64,000 nt of DNA from NCBI GenBank assembly GCA_938091995.1, contig CALKNZ010000002.1, positions 1-64,000 on the forward strand, given 5' to 3'. This DNA comes from an uncultured Luminiphilus sp. (GTDB taxonomy: Bacteria > Pseudomonadota > Gammaproteobacteria > Pseudomonadales > Halieaceae). Position numbers and translations under genes: made by a program. Below the pieces are notes generated by a model. That model was not told the DNA's origin. It worked only from the letters and a program-made list of their open reading frames with translations, and did no database searches. Positions 9,351 through 18,260 of this stretch are shown here, in pieces; within the stretch, counting starts at the first letter, position 1, and every line of letters begins with the position of its first letter.

Positions 9351-9396
9351 ATGGCACCCCGGGAGAGCGGTTAATGGCACCCCGGGAGAGCGGTTA
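9351..9396. repeat. Tandem duplication of a 23-bp unit
   Basis: Two identical adjacent 23-bp copies (9351-9373 and 9374-9396), each starting ATGGCACCCC and ending GAGCGGTTA. A third, diverged copy seems to start at 9397 (ATGGCCCCACCC, later CGGTTA). The sequence is GC-rich and lies in the ctpA-yibQ gap. Confidence 0.75.
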
Positions 9397-9439
9397 ATGG
9401 CCCCACCCGCGGAGTATCCGGTTATTGGCGTTATACCCG

Positions 9440-9456
9440 CCTCGGGCACCCCGAGG
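9440..9456 (-). terminator. GC-rich hairpin just downstream of ctpA
   Basis: Perfect 7-bp stem CCTCGGG/CCCGAGG with a 3-nt loop, beginning 7 bp after the ctpA stop codon. No T tract follows on the minus strand, so it may stabilise the 3' end or be a weak terminator rather than a classical one. Confidence 0.4.
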
Positions 9457-9463
9457 ACCGGTG

Positions 9464-10888
9464 TCATAGCTGGGCAGGGGGGGGGTCGATTTTGGCCGGT
9501 TTGGCAGCCTCCATAGGTTTACGCTGTGCTAGCAGATTGACGCCCCGCAGGAGGGTGAATGCTTCATAAAGCTGATTGTCATTTTCCCTCAAATTCGCCA
9601 ATGATTCACTTTCTGAGCCCGCGTCCTGAGGGTTGGCGTCTGCATTACTGTTTAAGCTTCCCTTGAGGTCCGACTCCTTAATTTGTCGACCTTCCATACT
9701 GGTGACCCGCGCGCGCTCTACCACAATGTCAGGCACGATGCCCTCGGCCTGAATAGACCGACCCGCGGGTGTAAAGTAGCGCGCGGTCGTGAGTTTTACG
9801 GCTCGCGTCTCTGAGACAGGCAATACGGTTTGAACTGATCCTTTACCAAAGCTACGTGTGCCCATAATCACAGCGCGCCCAACATCCTGCAGGGCGCCGG
9901 CGACAATCTCTGAGGCACTGGCAGAACCTCCATTAATGAGCACGACAATCGGTGCACCTCCAAGACGATCACCGCTCGTCGCTTCAAAACGTTCCTGTGA
10001 CTTGGGGTGCCGGCCCTCGGTATAAACTACCAGGCCACCGTCCATAAACAGGTCTGAGACGGCCACGCTGGCTCCCAGTACTCCACCGGGGTTATTTCGT
10101 AAATCGATCACCAGACCTTTAAGTTCACCCTGTGCAAATAGCTTATCCAGGGCGGCGCCAGCTTCATCGCCTGTAGGACGACCAAACTGAGCAATGCGCA
10201 AGTAGCCATAATCGGGCGCCAGCAGCCGCGAGCGCACGCTCGCCACTTTAATGGTGTCTCGGACCACGGTTACTTCAAGTGGCTCTGATGTGCCCGGGCG
10301 GCCAATCTCTAAATCAATGGGTGTTCCGATGGGACCACGCATAAGCTGGACCGCCTCATCAATGGTCATTCCCTTAACCGACTCGCCGTCGAGTTTCAGT
10401 ATAACGTCGCCGGCCTGCAGCCCCGCTGCAACTGCTGGAGAGCCGTCGATTGGGGCAATAATCTCTATGTAGCTACCACGGCGTCCAATTTCAATGCCGA
10501 GTCCAGAGAACTCGCCCTCTGTAGTCGTTTGCAAGTCACTGTAGTCTTCTTTTGTGAGGTAGGCAGAGTGCGGATCGAGGCCTTCAAGCATGCCTCTTAC
10601 TGCAAACTCAAACAATTTGCTGTCGTCTATTTCTTCTACGTAACCCGAGCGAATTTGGTGAAAAACGTCGGCAAAGGTCTGCAGTTCTGCCAGCGGTAGC
10701 GCGCCTTTATCTGCCTCGGTGGCAGGTTTGGCCGTTTCCGGCTTGGGCTCGAGGGATTCCGGGCTTGAATCAGCGGCCTCAAAAACAGGGTTGGGCGCAT
10801 CTGATACCGTGTCGGTAGTTTGTGTGTGACCGATGGCGGCATAAGCCGTCAGCAGTATCGTGGTAACAACAAAAATGAGAGACCGCAT
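9464..10888 (-). CDS. ctpA: C-terminal processing peptidase CtpA (S41 family)
   Basis: Periplasmic serine protease of the carboxyl-terminal processing family; such enzymes degrade peptidoglycan hydrolases in several gammaproteobacteria. The 474-residue protein has a signal peptide (about 1-22), an acidic Pro/Glu-rich linker, a PDZ domain near 125-205 (FSGLGIEIG, GSPAVAAGLQAGDVI), and the S41 catalytic core. The nucleophile Ser is in GGSASASEIVAGALQD (about 320-335) and the general-base Lys349 is in SFGKGSVQ. A C-terminal Ser/Asn-rich tail follows. It lies 68 bp downstream of envC on the same strand. The active site is intact. Confidence 0.96.
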   Translation of the reverse strand: MRSLIFVVTTILLTAYAAIGHTQTTDTVSDAPNPVFEAADSSPESLEPKPETAKPATEADKGALPLAELQTFADVFHQIRSGYVEEIDDSKLFEFAVRGMLEGLDPHSAYLTKEDYSDLQTTTEGEFSGLGIEIGRRGSYIEIIAPIDGSPAVAAGLQAGDVILKLDGESVKGMTIDEAVQLMRGPIGTPIDLEIGRPGTSEPLEVTVVRDTIKVASVRSRLLAPDYGYLRIAQFGRPTGDEAGAALDKLFAQGELKGLVIDLRNNPGGVLGASVAVSDLFMDGGLVVYTEGRHPKSQERFEATSGDRLGGAPIVVLINGGSASASEIVAGALQDVGRAVIMGTRSFGKGSVQTVLPVSETRAVKLTTARYFTPAGRSIQAEGIVPDIVVERARVTSMEGRQIKESDLKGSLNSNADANPQDAGSESESLANLRENDNQLYEAFTLLRGVNLLAQRKPMEAAKPAKIDPPPAQL

Positions 10889-10956
10889 CAGCTGTCGGCT
10901 TCCTAAGTAGTGGGAACAACATATTACCCGATTGTGGTGTTCAGCTGGGCCTGGGA

Positions 10957-12114
10957 TCAGCGCTTTATCCAGCGCCCGGGATCAACGGGTTTTCCCTCAC
11001 TGCGTATTTCAAAATAGAGTCCTGGTTCAAGAGCACCGCCGCTGGCCCCAACTGTCGCTATGGTTTCACCGGGCGCCACCCAATCACCTACTTCTTGGCG
11101 AAGACTGCGATTTTGGCCATAGAGACTAAAGTAGCCTTCGCCGTGATCTAAAATTATGAGCAGCCCTTGGCCACGAAGCCAGTCAGCATAAACCACTCTG
11201 CCATAGTGCACTGCCAGCACGTTGCTGCCCGCGGGGGCCGGTATTAACCAGCCACGCCAGACCATATCCCCAGAGTTTCGAGAAGCGCCAAAGCGATTGC
11301 TGACCTTGCCCTGTGCAGGGAAGATCATTTTGCCCTTTGCGTTGTCGAAAGGTACATAAGCACTTGGTGCTTCAAGTTCACTCAATCTCTGTCGCAGTTC
11401 ATCGAGTAGATCACCGAGCTGGGCCTGATCCTGTTCTAGCTTCGCTACGCGAACCGAATCGCTAGACAGAGACTTCTCAATGGCAGCTAGGGCAAGGCGC
11501 CGTTCTGTTTGCAGATCAGTTGCACGCTCACGCTCTTTTTCTAACGCAGCACTTTGCTGCGCGAGCTCTACCTGTGAAATACGAAGGGCATTGGCATTGT
11601 TTTGAACCCGCAATAATAGTGCCTGGTAGCGCGCTACCGCTTCACTGCGCTGCTGTAACAGCTTATTAAAGTAGGCCAGGTTGAGCGCCATCTCATTCGG
11701 ACTCTGATCGCCGAAGAGAATGCGTAATCCTCCGCCCTCGCGGAGTGCCCACAAGGCTCTAAAGTCACGGGTCATGTTCTTTTGCTCTATGACCACATCA
11801 TCCTGAAGCCGATCACGCTCTTCTTCCAGAGCGGCGAGACGGGGGAGTTCGCGCGCTATTTGCTGTTCAATAGTGCGCAGCCTTTGCGCCAGTTTGCCGA
11901 TGGATTTTTCCGCATCGGCCAGCCGTGTTTGTAAAACACCTTGCTCATTTTGTTTGGTTAAAATGTTGCGCTGAATTTCACTGATTTCAAGTTGCAGTGC
12001 TTCAAGCTGTGCCTCAGTGTCCTTTTCAGTAAGCTGTGCTCGTGCATTAACCGCGTATACCAATAGGCTGGTAACTACCGCTAGTAATAACCCGCTTCTG
12101 AGAGGCGGCGCCAT
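10957..12114 (-). CDS. envC: EnvC-like murein hydrolase activator (degenerate LytM/M23)
   Basis: Periplasmic activator of amidases at the division site in the characterised EnvC family. The 385 residues comprise a signal peptide (to about 27), a long coiled coil (about 28-250) and a C-terminal LytM domain. The zinc ligands of active LytM enzymes are missing: the first motif reads RFGASRNSGDMVWRG without the His, and the usual HxH reads LYFEIR. This loss is what the family uses to tell activators from true endopeptidases. ATG start at 12114, 3 bp after gpmI. It forms a gpmI-envC-ctpA run. Confidence 0.94.
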   Translation of the reverse strand: MAPPLRSGLLLAVVTSLLVYAVNARAQLTEKDTEAQLEALQLEISEIQRNILTKQNEQGVLQTRLADAEKSIGKLAQRLRTIEQQIARELPRLAALEEERDRLQDDVVIEQKNMTRDFRALWALREGGGLRILFGDQSPNEMALNLAYFNKLLQQRSEAVARYQALLLRVQNNANALRISQVELAQQSAALEKERERATDLQTERRLALAAIEKSLSSDSVRVAKLEQDQAQLGDLLDELRQRLSELEAPSAYVPFDNAKGKMIFPAQGKVSNRFGASRNSGDMVWRGWLIPAPAGSNVLAVHYGRVVYADWLRGQGLLIILDHGEGYFSLYGQNRSLRQEVGDWVAPGETIATVGASGGALEPGLYFEIRSEGKPVDPGRWIKR

Positions 12115-12117
12115 GGA

Positions 12118-13659
12118 TTAATCTGTAGACACAAGCAATGAGGTACCGGACATGGCACTGGGCTGCTCAGTTCCCATTAGCGCCAGTAAGGTTGGCGCGA
12201 TATCAGCAAGTACACCGCCCTCCTGCCGCAGCATGGGTTTATGACTCCCAATATAGACCACCGGCACATGTTCGGTCGTGTGTTGGGTATGGTTCTGGCC
12301 GCTATCGTAGTCCAGCATTTGTTCGCAGTTGCCATGATCTGCGGTAATCAGGGCCTGTCCGTTGGCCGCGAGTACCGCGGTTTCGATTCTATGAATACAG
12401 GCATCGAGGGTTTCCACGGCGGTTACCGCCGCATCAAAGACGCCGGTATGTCCCACCATGTCTCCATTCGCAAAATTAACAACGATGCAATCAAAACTCC
12501 GGTTTTCTATGGCGTTAACAACTTCGTCGGTGACGGCCTCGGCACTCATCTGAGGTTGTAAATCATAGGTGGCGACGTCTGGAGAGGGAATGAGTATGCG
12601 CTGCTCTCCTTCAAAAAGGGCCTCGCGTCCACCGCTGAAGAAAAATGTAACGTGGGCATATTTTTCAGTTTCGGCAATACGCAGTTGTGAGAGGCCCTTT
12701 TTTGCGAGGACTTCGCCGAAACTATCGCTGACGATGTCAGGTGGGAATGCGACAGGGCAGTCGAACCCGCTGCTGTACTCAGTTGTACAAACTAAGTTAA
12801 TCGTGGGTCTGGACGGTCGTTTAAAGCCGGTGAAGTCATCTTTTGTTAAGGCTTCGGTGAGTTGGCGAGCACGATCAGCGCGAAAGTTCATAAAAAGTAC
12901 GGCATCGCCATCAGCTAATACGGCGGGTGATCCAACGCTCGTGGGGGCAACAAACTCATCGGTTTCACCGCGATCGTAGGCCGCTTCTAGCCCCGCGATG
13001 GCTGAAATCGCTGATTGTTCGGCGTCGCCCAGACAAAGTAGGCGATGGGCTTTTTCAACACGATCCCAGCGCTGGTCGCGGTCCATAGCCCAATAGCGCC
13101 CGGTAATAGTGGCTAATTGACCTACCCCTAGCTGCTCAATGACTGCTTCAGCGGAGCGAAGTGAGGTCAGCGCGCTTTTCGGCGGCGTGTCTCGTCCATC
13201 GAGAAACGCATGTAAATAAATTTTTGAAGCGCCCTTTGCTGCGGCCAGGCGCAGCATCTCAAAGATGTGCTGCTCATGACTGTGCACGCCACCTGAAGAC
13301 AGTAGTCCCATAATGTGCACGGCCTTGCCTTGGCTAACGGCGGACTCAATTGCCTGGCAATAGGCTGGGTTTTTTTGAAAGCTGCCGTCGGTAATGGCCT
13401 TGTCGATTTTTGAAATCGATTGATAAATGACGCGCCCAGAACCGAGGCTCATATGCCCCACCTCACTGTTGCCCATTTGACCTTCGGGTAAGCCCACATC
13501 TTGGCCCGAGCCAGAGATCAAAGTTGTCGGTGCTGTTTTCCAAAGCCGATCCCATGTTGGTGTGTCTGCTGCTGCAATGGCGTTATCTCTGGGATCTTCA
13601 CGGTGGCCAAACCCGTCCAGAATGATCAATAGCGTTGGTCCTTGTTCGGCCTTATTCAT
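12118..13659 (-). CDS. gpmI: 2,3-bisphosphoglycerate-independent phosphoglycerate mutase
   Basis: Interconverts 3- and 2-phosphoglycerate in glycolysis/gluconeogenesis using a metal-dependent phosphoserine intermediate. At 513 residues it has normal length. Visible motifs are metal Asp15 in LDGFGHRED, nucleophile Ser65 in [27 protein letters not shown], and the C-terminal metal ligands [11 protein letters not shown] and [11 protein letters not shown] start at 13659, head of the gpmI-envC-ctpA unit. It is divergent from the rhodanese gene across about 155 bp. Confidence 0.98.
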   Translation of the reverse strand: MNKAEQGPTLLIILDGFGHREDPRDNAIAAADTPTWDRLWKTAPTTLISGSGQDVGLPEGQMGNSEVGHMSLGSGRVIYQSISKIDKAITDGSFQKNPAYCQAIESAVSQGKAVHIMGLLSSGGVHSHEQHIFEMLRLAAAKGASKIYLHAFLDGRDTPPKSALTSLRSAEAVIEQLGVGQLATITGRYWAMDRDQRWDRVEKAHRLLCLGDAEQSAISAIAGLEAAYDRGETDEFVAPTSVGSPAVLADGDAVLFMNFRADRARQLTEALTKDDFTGFKRPSRPTINLVCTTEYSSGFDCPVAFPPDIVSDSFGEVLAKKGLSQLRIAETEKYAHVTFFFSGGREALFEGEQRILIPSPDVATYDLQPQMSAEAVTDEVVNAIENRSFDCIVVNFANGDMVGHTGVFDAAVTAVETLDACIHRIETAVLAANGQALITADHGNCEQMLDYDSGQNHTQHTTEHVPVVYIGSHKPMLRQEGGVLADIAPTLLALMGTEQPSAMSGTSLLVSTD

Positions 13660-13814
13660 CGTTTTGAAAATCCTTTGTCGTTTTGAGGCGGGGGTATTGT
13701 AACCTTGCCGGTGGAATTAAGCCCATTAACCCTGCTGGAGCGCTATGGCGCAAACCGTTATACTCCCGCGCCAGTCCCACAAACAGTGGGCGCCAGCCAC
13801 CCCATGAGACCGCC

Positions 13815-14237
13815 GTGCAACTAGACCTTTTAATAGAATTTTTTAGCCAGCAGTGGCTTTTGTTACTCGCTTTAGTGGCGGTATTAACCATGCTTTTTTT
13901 GCATGAATCCCGCAAAGCAGGTCCCGCGGTATCGCCTCAACAAGCAATCAACTTAGTCAATGGTGAGGGCGGCGTCTTTTTGGATATCCGTGACGGCGCC
14001 GAGTATAAAAAGGCGCATATTGCCGACGCCCAGCACATTCCCCTGGCCCAGCTAGGAACCCGAACAGCAGAGCTCTCCGGTTTTGAAGATAAGCCGCTTA
14101 TTGTCGTTTGCAAGTTGGGCCAATCATCGGGCACTGCAACACGTCAGCTGCGGGACGCGGGCTTTACCCGCGCGCAAAAAATGTCCGGCGGTATGATGGA
14201 ATGGGATGCCATGAAACTACCAGTGGTCAGCTCCTGA
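13815..14237 (+). CDS. Membrane-anchored rhodanese-like protein (YibN type)
   Basis: Probable sulfurtransferase facing the cytosol or periplasm from a single N-terminal membrane segment (about residues 10-28, FFSQQWLLLLALVAVLTMLF). The rhodanese domain follows, with FLDIRDGAEYKKAHI and the active-site Cys99 in VVCKLGQSSG. The frame is open from 13683, but the GTG at 13815 gives the family-like N-terminus directly before the membrane segment; there is only a weak GAGA upstream. A TATACT -10-like hexamer at 13759-13764 may drive it. Its stop overlaps the grxC start (TGATG). The order rhodanese-grxC-secB is conserved in Pseudomonas relatives. Confidence 0.88.
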   Translation: MQLDLLIEFFSQQWLLLLALVAVLTMLFLHESRKAGPAVSPQQAINLVNGEGGVFLDIRDGAEYKKAHIADAQHIPLAQLGTRTAELSGFEDKPLIVVCKLGQSSGTATRQLRDAGFTRAQKMSGGMMEWDAMKLPVVSS

Positions 14238-14497
14238 TGCCTGAAATTGTTATGTACACAACCCGTTGGTGTCCTTTTTGTGTCGGTGCCAAGACTCTGC
14301 TAAACAAGAAGGGGGTCGCTTTCTCCGAAATATCCGTTGACGGGGATCCGGCGCTGCGCGCCAGTATGGCCGAGCGTGCGGGCGCCACAAGCGTCCCTCA
14401 AATCTGGATTGGTGATGCGCATATCGGTGGCTGTGACGAGCTTTTCAGTCTCGACCGGCAAGGGCGTCTCGATAGTATGCTGTCGGAGCAGGCCTGA
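14237..14497 (+). CDS. grxC: Glutaredoxin 3 (GrxC type)
   Basis: Glutathione-dependent dithiol oxidoreductase. The ATG at 14237, overlapping the rhodanese TGA, gives an 86-residue protein of normal length beginning MPEIVMYTTRWCPFC. The CPFC active site, the cis-Pro motif TSVPQIWIG and the GGCDEL glutathione-binding segment are all present. A longer in-frame extension to 14108 lies entirely inside the rhodanese gene and was rejected. Confidence 0.96.
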   Translation: MPEIVMYTTRWCPFCVGAKTLLNKKGVAFSEISVDGDPALRASMAERAGATSVPQIWIGDAHIGGCDELFSLDRQGRLDSMLSEQA

Positions 14498-14571
14498 CGG
14501 GTTAGACTTCACCATCAATTTTTCACAACACCGCTAACTTTCAATAACACAGCTAATTAAGGAGTCGTTCC

Positions 14572-15069
14572 ATGGCTGAAGAACAAGCCGCCGCTGAGGG
14601 TCAGCCACCCCAGCAGCAATTTACGTTGCAACGGATTTATACCAAGGATATCTCCTTTGAATCACCGTCCACTCCGCAGATATTTCGTCAGAGCTGGCAG
14701 CCAAACGTCAATATTGACTTAAATACTAAGAGCTCCAGGGTCGACGAGGAGGGTAATCATGAGGTGGTGTTGACCTTAACGGTTACCGCCAAAATGGAGG
14801 ATGACACGGCGTTTTTAGTTGAAGTGCAGCAAGCCGGTATATTCTTCGTTGTTGGAATTGAGGGTGAAGCACTGCGACAGGTATTGGCAACAGTCGGTCC
14901 CAATATTCTATTCCCTTACGCCCGTGAGAGTATCGACGCCTTGGTAGTGAAGGGTGGTTTCCCTCCCCTGATGCTGGCTCCGGTTAACTTTGAGGCGCTC
15001 TATCGACAGGCGCTTGCCAGTCAGGCTCAGCAGGAAGCTGCCGGGCAGGTCGAGTCAGACGCCGAGTAA
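14572..15069 (+). CDS. secB: Protein-export chaperone SecB
   Basis: Tetrameric cytosolic chaperone that keeps preproteins unfolded and hands them to SecA. The 165-residue acidic protein shows the family core [42 protein letters not shown] and the conserved [24 protein letters not shown] at 14572 is preceded by AAGGAG at good spacing. A Gln/Ala-rich tail follows. It ends 4 bp before the convergent ntrC stop. Confidence 0.97.
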   Translation: MAEEQAAAEGQPPQQQFTLQRIYTKDISFESPSTPQIFRQSWQPNVNIDLNTKSSRVDEEGNHEVVLTLTVTAKMEDDTAFLVEVQQAGIFFVVGIEGEALRQVLATVGPNILFPYARESIDALVVKGGFPPLMLAPVNFEALYRQALASQAQQEAAGQVESDAE

Positions 15070-15073
15070 ATGC

Positions 15074-16498
15074 CTAGGCACCCCCAGCCGGGGTGCCATC
15101 TTCCTCCAGCTCCTTAATTTTTCGGGTCAGCGTATTGCGACCCCAGCCCAGTGTTTCTGCGGCTTCTGCACGCTTACCTCCGGTATGGGCTAGTGCGGCT
15201 GTAATCATGATGCGCTCGAATTCGGGCAGCGCCTTACGCAAAACATTGGATTCACCCGATGCGAGTCGTTGCTGAGCCCAAGCTGCCAAGTTGTCCTGCC
15301 AAGTCGCGGCGTCCTGGGTGCGCCCCGGTTGAGCGGGTTCTAGCAACTCGGGTGGCAGGTCACTCGGGTGAATTTCTCGGCCCGCAGCCATAACCGTCAG
15401 CCAGCGGCAAGTATTCTCAAGTTGCCGAACATTGCCCGGCCAGGGCAGTTGGCATAAGTATTGGGTTGCTGCAGTGGACAAAACTTTCCCCTCGACCCCA
15501 AGCTCCTGAGCGGCTTTGCCCAAAAAAAACTGCATCAGCTTGGGTATATCTTCCTGTCGATCAGCGAGGCGGGGAAGGTGGATTCTGATGACATTGAGGC
15601 GGTGAAACAGGTCTTCTCGAAACTGCCCATTGGCCACTAGTGTCTCTAAATTCTGATGAGTAGCCGCGATAATCCTGACATCGGCTTTTACTGGCGCTGC
15701 GCCACCGACGCGAAAAAACTCCCCGTCGGCTAAAACCCGCAGCAATCGGGTCTGGGTTTCCGCTGGCATGTCGCCGATTTCGTCTAAGAAAAGTGTTCCC
15801 GAGTCAGCTTGCTCAAATCTTCCCACGCGTCTGGCACTGGCGCCGGTGAACGCGCCCTTCTCGTGTCCGAATAGCTCTGATTCCATCAGCTCTCTTGGGA
15901 TAGCTGCCATATTCAGGGCTATAAAAGGACCGTCTTTACGCGGGCTATGGCGATGCAAGGCGCGAGCTACCAGTTCTTTACCGGTACCAGACTCACCATT
16001 AATCAGCACGGTGATTTGGCTGTGAGCAAGGCGACCAATGGCTCGAAACACCTCTTGCATTGCCGGGGCATTACCGATGATTTCAGTAGGCTTGTCCGGC
16101 AGTTCAGCGACCGGTGCTTTGCGCTCCTTGCGCATGGTTGGCGTGCGCATGACGGTCGCAACAATTTCATCAACATCAAATGGTTTGGGCAGGTACTCAA
16201 AGGCGCCCTCCTCATAAGAGGCGACTGCGCTATCGAGATCAGAATGAGCCGTTGTAATAATGACGGGTAGCTCCGGGTATGCAGCACGGAGTTCACCCAG
16301 CAGTGCCAGGCCGTCGATACCGGGCATACGAATATCACTGATCACTACATCGGGCGCTCCCGATGTAATCGCGTTTAGCAGAGCTTCTGCAGTTTCAAAG
16401 CTCTGACAGAGAAGGCCCGCCTGAGTTAAAGCCTTCTCCATTACCCAGCGTATCGAGCGATCGTCATCAACCACCCAAACTGTTCGGTCTTCGGACAC
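15074..16498 (-). CDS. glnG: Nitrogen regulation response regulator NtrC (GlnG)
   Basis: Sigma-54-dependent activator of nitrogen genes such as glnA. The 474 residues comprise a receiver domain with phospho-acceptor Asp55 (VISDIRMPG), a sigma-54 AAA+ domain with Walker A GESGTGKE, the sigma-54 contact loop GAFTGA and Walker B LFLDEIGDMP, and a C-terminal Fis-type DNA-binding helix (AEAAETLGWGRNTLTRKIKEL). GTG start at 16498, 3 bp after ntrB. Its target candidate is the sigma-54 promoter found upstream of glnA at 19766-19782. Confidence 0.97.
   Translation of the reverse strand: MSEDRTVWVVDDDRSIRWVMEKALTQAGLLCQSFETAEALLNAITSGAPDVVISDIRMPGIDGLALLGELRAAYPELPVIITTAHSDLDSAVASYEEGAFEYLPKPFDVDEIVATVMRTPTMRKERKAPVAELPDKPTEIIGNAPAMQEVFRAIGRLAHSQITVLINGESGTGKELVARALHRHSPRKDGPFIALNMAAIPRELMESELFGHEKGAFTGASARRVGRFEQADSGTLFLDEIGDMPAETQTRLLRVLADGEFFRVGGAAPVKADVRIIAATHQNLETLVANGQFREDLFHRLNVIRIHLPRLADRQEDIPKLMQFFLGKAAQELGVEGKVLSTAATQYLCQLPWPGNVRQLENTCRWLTVMAAGREIHPSDLPPELLEPAQPGRTQDAATWQDNLAAWAQQRLASGESNVLRKALPEFERIMITAALAHTGGKRAEAAETLGWGRNTLTRKIKELEEDGTPAGGA
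15077..15097. terminator. Hairpin at the secB/ntrC convergence
   Basis: Perfect 8-bp stem GGCACCCC/GGGGTGCC with a 5-nt loop, 8 bp after the secB stop and inside the last codons of ntrC. T tracts are weak on both sides. It could serve as a shared 3'-end structure for the two converging transcripts. Confidence 0.4.
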
Positions 16499-16501
16499 GT
16501 T

Positions 16502-17587
16502 TTAAGTCTCCATCGGTAATAAAATGGTAAAGCATGTATGACCCGGTTCGCTTTCACACTGGATAAGGCCCCCATGTCTATTGGCAATCATTTGTGCAAT
16601 TGATAAGCCCAGGCCATTGCCCTTGGTACTAGAAGTCACCATGGGCAGGAATAATTGGTGTAACTGTTCACTGGGAACACCGGGACCGGCATCGATAATA
16701 TCTAGGCAGCAGACCAGTTTGTGGCGCTTACCCCCCAGCGTATATTGGCGCTTTGCACGACTTCGAAGGGTTATCGTGCCTTCTCCGGTTAGGGCTTGGC
16801 TGGCGTTGCGGGTGATGTTTAAGATCACCTGAGTTAGTTGGTCAGGGTCTGCTTTGAATTCGGGTAACGACGGGTCGTAATCTCGTTCTATGACAATTTT
16901 GCCACCCGATTCTGCTTCAGTGAGCTGTCTTACACGTTCGAGAACTTCATGAATATTCATAAGTCGGGTTATCAGACGCTCTCTAGGGCCCAACATACGA
17001 TCAACCAATGTGCGTAAGCGATCCACTTCTTCCATAATGACGTCGGTATATTCAGTGAGCTTGCCGTCACCTAATTCCCGGGCGAGTAATTGCGCTGCGC
17101 CACGGATGCCCCCCAGTGGATTTTTTACCTCGTGGGCAAGCCCCTTGATAACTTGACGCATCGAGGCCTGAGCCTCTCGCAGCTGAGCGTCTTCGCTAAT
17201 GGCATTGAGTCGATCTACTGGGTTGAGCTCCAGCAAAAGGCTAGGGCTGTTACCCATGGATTGCAGGGGGCTAATAATAAGGTCGACGCAGTACTGAGCG
17301 CCGCTATGTAAGGCGAGTGGCATCTCCCGTTTAACCGTCGGAAAATTTTCACTTTGCACTTGGGTCAGCAGGTTGTGCCAGTCCTGATTAAGGTTTACCA
17401 GCCGGTCGAAGTGCATACCACGGGTACGTTCTATAGACGCTTGGAGTAGGGTCTCGCTGGCTGGGTTCAGGCTGACAATACGCAAGTCTTTATCGAGCAT
17501 GATTACGGCCGTCGCCAGTGCATCAAGTATTTGATCTTGAGGTGCAATGTGAGGAGGCACCGGACTGTGCTGACTGATAGAGCTCAC
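16502..17587 (-). CDS. glnL: Nitrogen regulation sensor histidine kinase NtrB (GlnL)
   Basis: Soluble PAS-containing kinase/phosphatase that controls NtrC in response to PII. The 361 residues begin with a PAS domain (about 18-125), then the DHp helix with phospho-His152 in GLAHEVKNPLGGIRGAAQ, and the ATPase domain with N box ILNITRNASQAL, G1 DIIDAGPGVP and G2 GNGLGLSIAQ. There are no membrane segments. GTG start at 17587 overlaps the stop of the DUF4124 gene by 4 bp, and ntrC follows 3 bp later, so the three genes form one transcription unit. Confidence 0.97.
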   Translation of the reverse strand: MSSISQHSPVPPHIAPQDQILDALATAVIMLDKDLRIVSLNPASETLLQASIERTRGMHFDRLVNLNQDWHNLLTQVQSENFPTVKREMPLALHSGAQYCVDLIISPLQSMGNSPSLLLELNPVDRLNAISEDAQLREAQASMRQVIKGLAHEVKNPLGGIRGAAQLLARELGDGKLTEYTDVIMEEVDRLRTLVDRMLGPRERLITRLMNIHEVLERVRQLTEAESGGKIVIERDYDPSLPEFKADPDQLTQVILNITRNASQALTGEGTITLRSRAKRQYTLGGKRHKLVCCLDIIDAGPGVPSEQLHQLFLPMVTSSTKGNGLGLSIAQMIANRHGGLIQCESEPGHTCFTILLPMET

Positions 17588-18123
17588 CGTATTGACGGCC
17601 TGAGTACATAAACAGTTGTCGGGAGCGATGTATCGAGAACCTCTTTTTCAGCTGTTTGGCGTTCAATAGTGACCTGATGTTCACCTCGAAAGATATTGTT
17701 GAGCTGCCAGCTATTGCTCTTCTGTGGCTGCGCTATGGTCACGCCATCGAGTTTGAGCACGCCATACTCTCCAGCAGCAAGGGGTGGAGAAAACTGTGCG
17801 GTAACGACAAAGTTACCGGGTCCCATGGGTACGGTTGTGCCATCGACTGGGCTTGTGATTGTGGTGGTATAGCGCACCGCAGGGTCAGCCCCTAGGCTTT
17901 CAGTAACCGGGGGAGGGATTTTGGGAGGGGGCGCCGATCGGTTGGTAGGGTTCAGTTCAACCTCTGAAATACTTTCGGACTGATTTTCCGCTGGCGGTCT
18001 GTCGCTGAACACAGTCTTACCGTTCTTATCCGTGTACTTAAAAATTTCTGCTTGCGATGGTTGGGTGCACAGCGTTGCAATCGCAACGACCACGATCATT
18101 AATCCATTGGCAGTGTTGATCAT
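17584..18123 (-). CDS. DUF4124-domain exported protein
   Basis: Unknown function. The 179-residue product has a signal peptide (about 1-24) followed by a DUF4124 segment (AEIFKYTDKNGKTVFSDRPP), a Pro-rich linker, and a beta-rich C-terminal part (about 90-179). The ATG at 18123 has GGAG 8 bp upstream and a proper signal sequence; the longer frame to 18234 runs into the glnA terminator. It overlaps ntrB by 4 bp. Its place between glnA and ntrBC is common in relatives, and it may simply be co-transcribed. Confidence 0.85.
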   Translation of the reverse strand: MINTANGLMIVVVAIATLCTQPSQAEIFKYTDKNGKTVFSDRPPAENQSESISEVELNPTNRSAPPPKIPPPVTESLGADPAVRYTTTITSPVDGTTVPMGPGNFVVTAQFSPPLAAGEYGVLKLDGVTIAQPQKSNSWQLNNIFRGEHQVTIERQTAEKEVLDTSLPTTVYVLRPSIR

Positions 18124-18221
18124 AGATCCGGCTCCAAGGGTTTTCCCAATAACAGCTTGCACCGATTGGGTATTTTGAACCAGAGCGTATGTGCCTATTA
18201 AAGCGTTAGTGAAAATGAAGT

Positions 18222-18246
18222 CCTTGCGCCCCAATCAGGCGCAAGG
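18222..18246 (-). terminator. Terminator-like hairpin after glnA
   Basis: Perfect 9-bp stem CCTTGCGCC/GGCGCAAGG with a 7-nt loop, 14 bp after the glnA stop codon. The downstream minus-strand sequence is moderately T-rich (TTCATTTT). It would end glnA transcription or reduce read-through into the DUF4124-ntrB-ntrC unit. Confidence 0.6.
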
Positions 18247-18260
18247 ATTCATGGCAGCTC

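Larger units (their letters stand above)
9002..9463. other. Gene-free gap between yibQ and ctpA, rich in dyads and repeats
   Basis: No convincing coding sequence is seen in these ~460 bp. A 69-codon minus frame at 9055-9264 lacks any recognisable pattern. The gap contains a plus-strand terminator-like hairpin, two overlapping perfect inverted repeats, a GTACAT dyad (9207-9229), a hairpin AGGCTT/AAGCCT at 9264-9280, a 23-bp tandem duplication, and a GC-rich hairpin just after ctpA. In related bacteria ctpA and yibQ usually lie close together, so this spacing is unusual. Confidence 0.7.

Noticed and set aside
10957-11345. EnvC as an active LytM endopeptidase
   Set aside because: The metal-binding His residues are missing, which is the normal condition of the activator family.
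13759-13764. TATACT as a promoter for the rhodanese-grxC-secB genes
   Set aside because: The -10 is good, but no hexamer at 16-18 bp upstream resembles a -35. It is mentioned in the gene entry only.
13652-13915. Minus-strand frame overlapping the start of gpmI and the rhodanese gene
   Set aside because: It overlaps the gpmI start and the clearly real rhodanese gene, and its composition is that of a shadow frame.
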